A stretch of DNA of 64,000 nucleotides from Vesta saturnalis. Its lineage: Eukaryota; Arthropoda; Insecta; Coleoptera; Lampyridae. The notes below the pieces were generated by a model. That model saw only the letters and a list, made by a program, of their open reading frames with translations, was not told where the DNA came from and searched no databases. A program made the translations under genes and the position numbers. The stretch lies in contig JARFJB010001987.1 in the NCBI GenBank assembly GCA_036346205.1, positions 2,406,501 through 2,470,500 of the forward strand, written 5' to 3'. The number at the start of each line of letters is the position of its first letter. Positions within the stretch are counted from its first letter, which is position 1. Below, in pieces: positions 48,534 to 58,612 of the stretch.

Positions 48534-48606
48534 TACCTCGAGTAGGATTTGAACCTACGACCTGTACTTTGCTAGAGTACCGCGCTACCAACTGCGCCAC
48601 CAAGGT
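48534..48606 (-). tRNA. tRNA-like gene, anticodon AGC (reads as Ala)
   Basis: All arms of a 73-nt cloverleaf can be drawn: a 7-bp acceptor (ACCTTGG with TCGAGGT, two G:U pairs), a 4-bp D stem GCGC/GCGC, and a 5-bp anticodon stem GTACT/AGTAC with loop CTAGCAA. A 5-nt variable loop and a 5-bp T stem GTAGG/CCTAC with loop TTCAAAT complete it. Internal promoter boxes TGGCGCAGTTGG and GTTCAAATCC are intact. Loop position gives anticodon AGC. The G3:U70 pair that marks tRNA-Ala is absent (C3:G70). No intron and no encoded CCA. Confidence 0.8.
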
Positions 48607-49880
48607 TCAAGCCCCAATCGATGTAAATTTTGTCTTTATGTATGTAGAATAATTTTTAATTACATATTTACCTTTGAACTTATTCGTTCATAACAAAAAC
48701 TTATAATAATTTAAATGTTCTGTTTTACAATCGCTAGCAAAATTTCGCGTGTGTGATGTTGATGGTCATACAGTAAGTTATATTTTATTTTTAAATAAAT
48801 TTAAGTATCGGTAGATTAATACTCACAATTAACCAGAGACAAGAACCAGTGTAGTAGTAAATATGTGCATAACATATCTTGTTTAAAATGAAAAATTCAG
48901 AAGGGTATATAATATAATGCTTTAATTTAAATCTAAAATTTGACCTAAATTGGCGGTAGATATGTTATGTAATATGTTATAATAACAGTCTTAAGGCGAA
49001 GCTAAGGTAGCTGCCGTAATCAGACATATTAGGTACTTTACGTTTATTTCCGTAACATGACCAACACTGGTAATCTACATTATTTAATATGTATTTCAAC
49101 GCTTTAATAACTGTAATTCAGTCTTTGTGATAAAAGCCCTAATTAATTCATTAAATTATCATCAACGCTGCAACTTTAATTTTGCATTAATTCAATTGAA
49201 TATAGGCAATCAATAACTTTTAAAACTTTTACATTGTATCTGAATTACTTTTTAGAAAGACCAATTAGGCAGTTACTCAAGTTTTAATACTATTAGAATT
49301 ACTTTGCATTTTACTAGATTTGAGTTAATTATTGTAGCAGGTTTGGTTGTTTTACAGCCAAACTTTCACGAATCCACTTTAAGAAATTTTAATTTAATTC
49401 CTTTACTAAATTAATGAAAACCTTCATGTTACACCTTTCAGCTGAAATCGGTAAAAAAAAAACGTAACTACTGGAACTACTAATAAAGTTTTGCTTTCGT
49501 GGCACATTTTTATGTCGTCAGTACATACACATCTGTTCGTGGCTCGTTCGGTTGGTTCATAAAAATAGTGGCAATAAACTCTGGAATCATTTTATCAAGC
49601 TAAAAATATAACTGTAAGTAGTTCAAATTTTTACATAAGGTAAACTGACTCGCTATTGATTAATAATTCTCCTTAATTGTTAGAGTACACAATTAACAAT
49701 AAATTCATTTTATCCCTTCTATCGTCATTACAGAAATCACTAAAAGATTTTCTGCGTCAGAATACCACTGTTTACTCCCGTCCACAATATAACAATTAAC
49801 GTTACTTACGTTATACAAGGAAACCATAACTATCCATGACGCGATTGTTTAAAATCTAAAGGGATACTAACAGAGGCCAC
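48607..49880. other. AT-rich spacer
   Basis: No genes or terminal repeats were recognised between the tRNA-like gene and the orphan gag-like ORF. Confidence 0.4.
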
Positions 49881-50426
49881 CGAAAAAAACTGTGTACGTT
49901 CTCTCGAGCTCCTGTGCGTGGATCTACAGGTCAACCACAACTACACTGCATTTTCCTCTCCAAACCTCTCCCTTTACCCCAAGTGGAAAAATGTATCCAA
50001 GCCACCTTTGGTACGCTTTCCGTAACCATAACGCAGTTTTCCGGTTTTAATCACAATCTTTCCACCACCAAACCAATCTCCCTGTCATGCATTATTCACG
50101 AGATTGACAGAGGTATTACCCCAGATCAGAGTACGCTGGTGATAGACCTGCCCCATATCTCCATGGCTGTCCGAATGGTCTCTAGCGCCACCAACCGCCC
50201 ACATACCTCCTCAGAACCCTTTCTCATTCTAAATCACCAATTGATTTTTTCTTGCACAATGGTGTCTGTATACTCGGCACAGACTAACCGTTTCCATAAG
50301 TACTGTTACACTTGTACCCATACCGGCCACCAAACAGACAAATTTTGCCAATTCCTATCCTGGCAGAAGTGTAACAAATGCGGTATCTCCCACTCAAATC
50401 ACAGTTTCGACTGTCAGAAGCAGTAG
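49881..50426 (+). pseudogene. Orphan non-LTR ORF1 (Gag-like) with CCHC knuckles
   Basis: An open frame of about 180 codons without a clear ATG ends with CYTCTHTGHQTDKFC and then CNKCGISHSNHSFDC, two CCHC-like knuckles in tandem. This arrangement is typical of the C-terminus of ORF1 proteins in I/Jockey-type non-LTR elements. The middle (GTLSVTITQFSGFNHN and onward) has no obvious domain. No ORF2 follows within the next 1.2 kb, so the element is truncated after ORF1. GTG at 49914 is the first possible start; the frame is open earlier. Confidence 0.6.
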
Positions 50427-51690
50427 GAGACCGCATTCACTCAATCAGAGGTGGGTTCCTTTTTCAAGTCGAATACAGCATCCAATACCTTTTCTCAGAC
50501 CCCTACGACTCTTTCGAGTAAACATTGATAAAAGCCATTATATTTTCACTGTTAGCCTAATAGACTTCAGCCTATTGCAAAGAGAATCGACTACGCTGCA
50601 AGGGACTTTTTAGATAGACGATTGTACTGTTCTTATATGTTCCAATGCGACCTTCAGTAATACAGCTACCTCATTTCTGGTTCACACAGGGAATTTACAC
50701 GTGTAAGGGAAGATAAATGAATAACTACCATAAGTGTGAGAGAGAGAGAATTTGAGGAGGTCAAGGCTACGCTTTATTGAAGTGAAGTTTAATACTAAAG
50801 GGGCTGTGATGTTAAAATACCTCACGTTTATGCGGTGATGCTATATTTCACGATGTTGTCGAGTTTATAGATCTCTTCAATCTCATGTTTCAGGGTGAAA
50901 TTTAAAACTCAAAGTCGTGCCGCTTGCCGCGTAGTGCGGTGTTATCAAAACAAGCTGGGTGTGAGAGTTCATTGACTCTTAGATGTAGGCGAATGACATT
51001 TTCGAGGTAAAATTATTCTTGAGCTCTCCGACTTGCGGTATTTGTACAATTATCAACAAAAAAATTTTATTCTTGAAAAATTTTTGAGCAAAGTAAAATT
51101 TTGGGAATACGTGCAAATGAATTCTAGGATATTTCGTAACAAAGAGTTACTTTTTTTTCTAGAAAAGGTTCTAAAAATAGATAACCTAGTTATTGAGCAA
51201 GTTGAAGCTCTGTATATAAGGGTTAGTTACTGGTTTCCAAGAAAAGTATCTTTTTTGACTTTGAACAAGCAAAAGTGCTTCCTACATCTAGATAATACTA
51301 AAATAACATTTTGAGAACGATAAAAAGCTAATTACTAGGTCCACGTGAATTAACGATGATAAGTTCGATTTGTTAGTGCGTAAGAGTATCTCTCTATCTG
51401 AGCACATTGATACGTGGGGCAAGATAAACGAATCTAGTCAACCCCGAAATAAGTTTTTCTAATATCCATTCACTCACGTAGTTGGTAGTCACGAATGCTG
51501 TTTACACTCGATTCAAGTTTGAAAGATGTTTGGGATACAAGCATTGGGGAAATATTTACATTCATATTTCAAAATAGATGTATTATTGTTAGTTGACATT
51601 TTTAAAGGCTTTTGCATAACTTGTTTAAGTACGCATCAGTTAGACTCCCTGCACTATTAGACAGGGCCCGATTTAGCATTTGACGCTATA
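50427..51690. other. Unassigned stretch
   Basis: A plus-strand frame at 51033-51314 (93 codons) has no recognised domain and is AT-driven in composition. The rest shows nothing. Confidence 0.35.
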
Positions 51691-51765
51691 CCAATGTATG
51701 TAGAGTGTGACCGAACGTATATAGGTCAAACAAACAGACGAATCAGTCTCGCAAGTATATTCTAT
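51691..51765 (+). pseudogene. Possible Penelope-like GIY-YIG endonuclease trace
   Basis: Twenty-odd codons read PMYVECDRTYIGQTNRRISL. Penelope-like elements carry a GIY-YIG endonuclease with the pattern V-Y-x-I-x-C-x-C-x-x-x-Y-I-G-Q-T-x-R. Here Y-V-E-C and T-Y-I-G-Q-T-N-R-R fit, but the flanks are unreadable and the RT is not seen. Confidence 0.45.
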
Positions 51766-51892
51766 AAAAGTGTTTGGTATCAGCCTTGATAATTTATGAT
51801 ACGGACGGATTAACTTAAGTTCTGTTTCAGTCACCTAAGAATCTTATTACACGCGATTAAAGAATCGACCATCCTTTAGTAAATAAAAATAT

Positions 51893-52213
51893 TTAACCAA
51901 TGCTAAAAGGATTTCCCAGTTCACAAACGAAGGTGAAAACCCTTATCCTATCATAACCCGAATCTAATATTGTAGACACAACTCCCACACAAACATTAGG
52001 CTTCAAACTTTTCCGGGCTAACGAGGCATGAAAAATTAGATCATTGACTCTATTAACCGATCCTTCTTCCAACGCCGTACTTACATTTGTACTTCCAAAA
52101 TGCGATGGCGCCAAAAAATTTTCAAAAATATCTTTCCACCTAAATAGGACCCTCTATTGTGACAGTATTTCGTTCCAAAAATGTCTGATTTCAGGATTAT
52201 TCGGTGTTTCCAT
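51893..52213 (-). pseudogene. Unassigned ORF with one internal stop
   Basis: From ATG at 52213 the frame begins METPNNPEIRHFWNEILSQ, meets TAG at 52156-52154, then stays open for 87 codons (WKDIFENFLAPSHFGSTNVS and onward) to TAA at 51893. Its composition looks protein-like, with no simple sequence and balanced residues. No domain is recognised. It lies between the Penelope trace and the 3' end of a LINE ORF1. It could belong to a decayed TE. Confidence 0.35.
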
Positions 52214-52388
52214 TTCAAAAAGTAATTTGACCTTGACCAGAAATCACCATTTTACCATTTTATAGATTTGTTGCGATACTTCGGGATGAATCCCTTTATA
52301 CCTTCATATTGTTTTTTCCGTTTAACGTGGTTGTTGAGGATGGGCCTTTAACGGCCTGTGGTTGTTTCGTTGGAATTTAGATTTGATT

Positions 52389-53674
52389 TTATTGTCTGAG
52401 GGCTTTTACTATTTTCATTACTAGTGCGAAATTCTCGTCTTCAGTTCTATTTGTTTGTTTGGTCGGATTTACGGCAATTTGTATGTGGTAGTCTTGTCTG
52501 TTGTTTTTATTGGTGGTCTTAAGTGTTGTTTTCGTGTTTTGCCGGGCACTCGCGGTAGTTAGCCGTGTGTGGACTGGAGCAGTTACAGCATTTTGTCGGT
52601 TCTCCAGTTTCGCTCGCTATCGTGCATTGTTGTGTATGATGCGGCCCCGCGCACTTTACACACCTCGCTTCTGCGTGGCATCCACTCGTGCTGTGACCGT
52701 AGCGCTGGCAATTATGGCATTGCCCTATGCCAGTGCGTCGATGTGGGGTTTCAACTCGGATTCGTAGGTACCCGATCGATTTGAGTCCAAATATGTCTTT
52801 TGCTGTGTCGGACCTGCGCAGGCTGATGAGCACCATGCTGGTCTTCCTACGGCCAGGCCCGGCATACATCCGACTAATTTTTTCTACTTCGAATCCCATT
52901 TGTGTGAGATCGTCGTAATTATATTGTGGTCGTGTGGGACGCCCTTGATCACTGCTCTCAGTGGTTTCTCTTCTTGCAGTAGATATGTATTGAATTGGAA
53001 TTTTTCGTTGTCGAGAAGTTTTGTTGCTTTTCTGTATTTGTCTTCGTTGTTTAGCATTATTTTGATACCAGTCTTTAGTGTGTTTGTTGATTTTGGGGTG
53101 ATGTTTACTTCTAGTAATTTATCGAGGACTTTTGTGTAGTCTTCTTAATTATGTAGTATAATCGGAGGTATTTTTTCTATCGTAGTTGGAGCGGGAGGTA
53201 TTTGCGTTTCCGCTTCAGTTCATTGGTTTAACTCCGCCTTTGTGTAAATCCGTCATCTTCGGAGGGGGCGTCTGAACCGCTGCTTGCTTCCTGAAGTTTC
53301 GAGTCGAATTCGATGTTGTTTACTTCCATTTCGTTTCCGGCTGTTGGTTCAGTCGAAGTCGAAGGTTCTTCTGTTTTCGGTCCGTGTCTTTTTTTCTTCT
53401 TTTTGCGACGCGGAAGGTTTTTTTCATTTGGTGTTACGATGAGTATCGCCGCAAGGGCCGGCGCCGTTGCAGGGGTCTGCGTAGCGATCAGCTCCCGCCT
53501 CATTTCTTTTATAATTCTTTCCAGGGATACGATCTTGTCCTCCAGGGTCCTTGTTCTCCCTTCTAAGTACTGATTCTGTGACTTCAGCTTGTCGATTTGT
53601 GTCTTCGCTGTTTCGAGGAGAACGTTTCTCACGAACTCCCGGATGTCGTAGTCACTCGAGTCGTCGCCGCTCAT
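52389..53674 (-). pseudogene. Jockey-type LINE ORF1 (Gag-like), nearly complete
   Basis: From ATG at 53674: a short acidic start, a coiled coil (TAKTQIDKLKSQNQYLEGRT), then a basic run of K. The middle domain has DKYRKATKLLDNEKFQFNTY and ends RAVIKGVPHDHN. The zinc-knuckle domain follows (CHNCQRYGHSTSGC, CVKCAGPHHTQQC, CCNCSSPHTANYREC). The tail EDENFALVMKIVKALRQ stops at 52389. It is homologous throughout to ORF1 at 57201-58612. Frameshifts lie near 53200 and 52915. No ORF2 remains. Confidence 0.85.
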
Positions 53675-53840
53675 TTTGTAACCGGATTTGCGCGGTGAAA
53701 ACTACACAAGCCCGGTACGTAGAGATTCTAAAAGGGATTGCTCCGAGGAGCGCACGCGCGAAAATTCTTATGTAACTATCTCTCTCGGCACAAGTACTTC
53801 GATCAAACGCTAGTATAAGAATCGCCACCAGACATCAACT
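53675..53840 (-). other. 5' leader of the 52.4-53.7 kb LINE
   Basis: A GC-richer stretch upstream of the ORF1 start on the minus strand, with GCGCGTGCGCTCC words. The exact 5' edge could not be fixed. Confidence 0.4.
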
Positions 53841-55296
53841 TTGTGTGAATGACGTTTATGAAATGTCATTACTTCAATAAACACAATTTCAAAATTTCCG
53901 TGTGTTCATCACAAACAGCTTTTCAGTCCTAAATAAGTATTGATGTTCAATATGATTGTTCTTTTTATTTTCGTTTTAAGCAAGTGTAACGTTATTTAAA
54001 TGTTTTGATTGAATATCTTCTATGAACAGAAATCGACATTTGCTGTCGGCGGTAGCGCCATCTATTTTCACGCTATTTCACTAACATCTGTCAGATTTGA
54101 ATCAAATTTAATTATGTTTTTTATTTAAACAAAAAGTAGAATAATACTGATTTTGTGTAAAGCAGAAATGTCTGATACTGCTAGCGACATAAATGAGGGG
54201 TTCCCAAACAAGTAGTGAAGGGCAGATAAATGACCGAAGGGTAAAAGTGGCTGGAGAAAAACTTTATGTTTTATTTGTGACTTCGGGACTTCCTCGTTCC
54301 AAAATTGACATTTCTTGTACTCATGTAAGAAATAACTATTTAATTAATTAATAGTGATACAAATAACTATGATAATTTCGAAACACAGAATCCAGAATGA
54401 GTAAAAAAAAGTTTCAGTATTCATACTTATGAAGTAGTGTAATTCACTCAACATTTAATAGTGTATGATTTCACAAAGGTTTTAAGAAATGTCTGAGTTT
54501 ATCTTTACATTTCTTGTGTTTTAGGTTTGTATATAAAATCATTTTAAAAGCATTTACGAAATTAAATGCCTTTATTTGTGCTTTGGGGTTTTTATATACC
54601 GATTTTTTATCGTAGTCTATAGAAACGCTTTACGTCTAAAAGATTAACTTTTATTGAAAGTGTGGATAATAAGAAAATTTTTACTTACTTATTTTTTTAT
54701 GTTTTCCCATTTAACAATCGATGCGTATAACATTTGACACAAACAGCTTTAATGATTTAATGTATACATCAATTTTTATTTAAAGATAAATTGCAATAAA
54801 TATTCGAAATGAATTTTAACTCTTCGTTACGAACCAATCTCAATAATACAAAATTGACAAAAATATTGATACACCCTTGTATTAGAATTAATGAGTAAAT
54901 CCAATTAAAGTACCGGAAATTACTGAAGCATGACGTACAATTTTCATCTACACCTTCAAAAAGAAAATTTCCTTCCATTTGTGACGCAGAAATCAATAAT
55001 GTAAAGCTTAGGTATTAATAAAAAAAACACAATCATTTTAATACTTTTATTAATATTTAGAATTTACAATTATTAAGTTTGTTCCCTTTGTGTTGAAATA
55101 TTAATTAACTACATTTTAAAATTCGTGTTCTTTATAGCGAAACGCTCAGTTTTCAGACATGTTGAAAAATTAATTTAATTTATATAAAAGATACCATTTT
55201 ATGTATACACATTAAAGATAACGTGTGAAAACGAACATTTACAGTTCTTTCCTCTACATTTTCGAGTTATTTGTACACGTCGGCGTCGGTTGAAAA
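53841..55296. other. Non-coding stretch, probably downstream of a host gene
   Basis: AT-rich and without recognised frames. On the minus strand it lies beyond the polyadenylation signal proposed for the exon at 55918-56132. Confidence 0.4.
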
Positions 55297-55302
55297 TTTA
55301 TT
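55297..55302 (-). terminator. AATAAA polyadenylation signal, candidate
   Basis: A minus-strand AATAAA about 615 bases after the stop codon of the exon at 55918-56132. Other AATAAA words exist further on, so the choice is open. Confidence 0.3.
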
Positions 55303-55917
55303 CTATAGAGATTATCTCTCTATTGGCTTTTAAGAAAATAAATATTTATACGTTATTTTTATATCACTACGTAAATTTTTGTTTGAAATCCTTAACATTA
55401 AAACATAAAATGCAAGCGTTTAACCTCTCAAGCACGAAAGCGCTACTCAGCCTTCTCTTCCACTGACTTTACTTTGCTAATCAAAACTAATAGTATATAT
55501 TAAATGTTGATAACTTAAAATAATATATATTCGATGATTACGTCCATCAGCAAATGAAGCACATCGATGTGACGAAGACGAAATTCGGTTAAAAAAGTGG
55601 AGATTGAATCAGTCTTGGTATCAAACCAATTCGTCCAGTATTGACAATATTCACTTGAAAATTGTTAATTCATCTTCTTTTGTTGCAAGATTACAATTCA
55701 CAGATCGTAGATTTAGGCATTTAAAAAAATTAGGCTGCCAGTATTGGGCGAATTAATTTTTGTAAAGCTCACAGGGATAATTTGTTATAATTACGAAATA
55801 CAAAACAGCCAACGTCTACCTACAGTTCTTGCATACATTAAACATTAATTCTACATATGCCCTTTATAATCTATAGAACAAATACGTGTGTATAAACATA
55901 TAATCGATTCTTCGCAA

Positions 55918-56132
55918 TTATATTTCGTCTTCTAAAACGTTATTAGACGCACGTCTGATTCGTTTAACTAAGTGATGATTTTGTGGACTGATGTTGGTTG
56001 TTCGCATTAACGAGACTGATCTAATTGGTATGTGGTTGTATGAAGATGATCTTGTGTTTTTACGTCTCATACTGATATATGTCGTAGAGGTGTTGTTTCG
56101 ATGCAGTAATGTATTCTCCGTTCCTTCGTAAC
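55918..56132 (-). CDS. Probable last coding exon of a host gene
   Basis: On the minus strand, TTGGCTTTGTATTTTCAG ends at 56133, a strong 3' splice site. The exon then starts GT-TAC (intron phase 1) and stays open for 70 codons to TAA at 55920-55918. The peptide begins YEGTENTLLHRNN and is rich in S, T, R and N (YISMRRKNTRSSSYNHIPIR, later LVKRIRRASNNVLEDEI). No TE family matches. Such basic, Ser/Thr-rich ends are common in cytoplasmic tails of receptors and channels, which is only an impression. The intron upstream must contain PB2 (56.66-63.78 kb). Confidence 0.5.
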
Positions 56133-56139
56133 CTGAAAA

Positions 56140-56651
56140 TACAAAGCCAATATTAAAACAAATCAGATACTTTGAAAGGTTTAACAGTGAACAGTTTCAA
56201 CTACTACTTTTCTATATTTGCTTGCCAAAGAAAAAACATTTCCTATTTCTATGTTTTTTCTAACGACTTTTTCAGCACATATTTGTTATAATTTACTTTG
56301 TATGCATTTGAAGGATAACTTAACAATATGAAGTACCTCCTTTCATATAATTTCAAATTCGAAGTAATAACATTTTTTGGAATTGCACTTTTTACTCCTA
56401 TTTTTGCATTGAGAATTATTTTATTTTTTATTGACTATTAAGTTTTATTTAAATAGATGAAGTGTTTGTTTTATTTAGTAACGAAGTGTTTGTTATTGAA
56501 TTAGTAAATGTGCAGTCAATTAGTAAACATTCATATACATAAATAAATTTCGTAATAAAAATTTATTAATGAAGACTTAAGCAACACCACTGGATGGGGC
56601 TGAAAATAAACCGCGAATGGGCTACAACGTTTTATACCAAATCTCATTTTT
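56140..56651. other. Intron-like AT-rich stretch
   Basis: Probable intron sequence upstream of the last exon. Text close to 56630-56655 (ATACCAAATCTC, T-run, TTAA), joined to 63788 onward, resembles the arm of the 14.7-kb transposon. That suggests PB2 landed in a member of that repeat. Confidence 0.35.
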
Positions 56652-56673
56652 TTAACCCTGCTGTTACCTTCGG

Positions 56674-56965
56674 CATGGGCGTAGTCAGCTAAGGGCAGGG
56701 AGGGGCAACTGCCCCCCCCCCTGGAAGAGCAAAAATAAATTAAATAATTTTTAAATTTTAATAAACAAAAAATTAAATCTAAAATATACATATTTTTCTG
56801 TTCTGCATATTTTTTTTGTTATCTGTTATTAGTTTAATTTAAGTATAATTAAAATCTCAAAGTTTTGTTTTCATTTGCCTTTTCTTTTTATCCTAAAATT
56901 TTACATTTTGAACGACCATGGACCATGGTTGCCTCCCCCTGTTATGAATCCTGGCTACGCCCTTG
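56674..56965. mobile_element. hAT-type MITE, 292 bp, 8-bp target duplication
   Basis: The ends read CATGGGCGTAGTCAG at the left and, in reverse, CAAGGGCGTAGCCAG at the right, with imperfect similarity continuing over about 40 bp (CAGGGAGGGGCAAC against CAGGGGGAGGCAAC). ACCTTCGG is duplicated exactly at 56666-56673 and 56966-56973. The 8-bp duplication and CA-GGG start fit the hAT superfamily. It has no coding capacity. Confidence 0.88.
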
Positions 56966-57200
56966 ACCTTCGGGTATATATGACCCGAAATCAAATTGTT
57001 GTTTAGATAGGAGGGGAGCGGACGAGTTCTGTACGAGCGCTCGAACGATACAGACGTGTTGTGATCTTTATCACAAATCTAATCGATTAGAGTACCTCGT
57101 ATGTTCTTGTTAGAGCATACAATCAAAGGGAACTCGAGACTACGAGTAAGAAAAGAACCCGAGCAGTTTTCACTGCTAAAAGAAGAAGCCACGCCCACAG

Positions 57201-58612
57201 TTGAAAACCGAAGGCAACAAGATGCCAAAGTTGACGGAGCGACAGCTATTGGAAGAAAACAGGTGGAAAGAAGCCCAGCTACAGAACCAGCAGGCAGTCA
57301 TCAAAGGACTGATGGAACAAGTCGCCCGACTTACGATGGAGGTCACGGAACTTCGAAAATCAATCGAAGGAAGGTACGTCGCTAGATACAACATACCTAG
57401 CCCCGATGACGTTTCTAAAAGACCCACGACTGCGAGTGTCAACAAGACGAGTACCAACCAGACTAACAACAACAAGACGATTAACAATACGACTAAGAAG
57501 CAGAGAGAACCTGAAAACTACGAGGATCCTCCGCAAAACAAGAAAATAGCGAAGACAAAGGACACGCCCACCGATACACCCACCGAGGTTATCGCAGCTC
57601 AACCGGAACATCAGACATCACGGTCATGGAAACGGCCGATGCAAGCAATGAAGACACCCTCGCCGAAGAGGAAGGTTTCGTCCAGGTAACCAGGAGGAAC
57701 AAACGACAACGTGTAGACGTAGAAGTCAAAGACGACACGCCCACGATAAGAAAGGAAAGGATTCCACCACTACTCCTCCACCGCCAGGAGGATTACAAGA
57801 AGACGATCCAGGCCCTAGCTATGGAAGGGATAGCACCGAAGACGACCAGATCCACCAAGGACGGAGTAAACGTGATGCTAGGTAGTGCTGAGGACTACCG
57901 AAAAGCGACCACCATCCTAGATAAAGGCCGGATTCACTTCAACGTCTACTTGCTAGACGAGGCAAAACCACTAAAGGTGGTAATTAAAGGGATTCCTCAA
58001 GGAGAGGAAATGCTAGAGATCGTTGAGGAGGATCTCAAAGCTGCCGGATACGACGTCCAGAAGGTCAGTCGGATGTATGCAGGACGCGAGCACCGACAAA
58101 CGGTATGGTACTTGTTCACCTCAACGAAGTGAACAAGCGAAGGAAATATTCAAGGTAACCAACGTGGGATACCTTAAGGTGCGGGTGGAGACACCGCACA
58201 AGAAAAACGGATTGGGTCAGTGCCATCAATGCCAGAGATACGGGCATACCACCAACGGCTGCCACGCCCCCCACGATGCGCGAAGTGTGCAGGAGCACAC
58301 CACACCCGGGACTGCATGAAGACACGGGAAATGGGAGACCCGAAATGCTGTAATTGCACAGGAGTGCATACAGCTAACTACGGTGGATGCCCCGCCCACC
58401 CGAAAAACACGAAGAAGACGGCTTCAAAGAGACCAACGGTCGGCAGACAGCCAGCAAGAATGGTGGTAGAAAACATCAGCTACTCGCAGATCGCGGCGGG
58501 TAACAGAAATCCGGCACCAGCAGAAGCGCAAGAAGAAGAAGATGAAGACTTCGCGCTCGCGATGACAATCGTGAGAGCCATCCGGGCAGGAAGAAATAAC
58601 GCCGATGGATGA
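57201..58612 (+). pseudogene. LINE ORF1 (Gag-like RNA-binding protein)
   Basis: Order: coiled coil near the start (ENRWKEAQLQNQQAVIKGLM), a low-complexity N/T/K-rich linker, then EEGFVQVTRRNKRQ. The middle domain has VNVMLGSAEDYRKATTIL and ends PLKVVIKGIPQGEE. Three zinc-knuckle segments follow (CHQCQRYGHTTNGC, CAKCAGAHHTRDC and CCNCTGVHTANYGGC). The tail EDEDFALAMTIVRAIRAG ends at TGA 58612. Frameshifts near 57630, 58110 and 58260 split it into alternating frames. The first two knuckles fit C-x2-C-x4-H-x4-C. It would package LINE RNA. Confidence 0.9.

Noticed and set aside
52501..53775. Plus-strand ORFs over 52.5-53.8 kb
   Set aside because: Shadows of the minus-strand ORF1, which has the coiled coil and three zinc knuckles.
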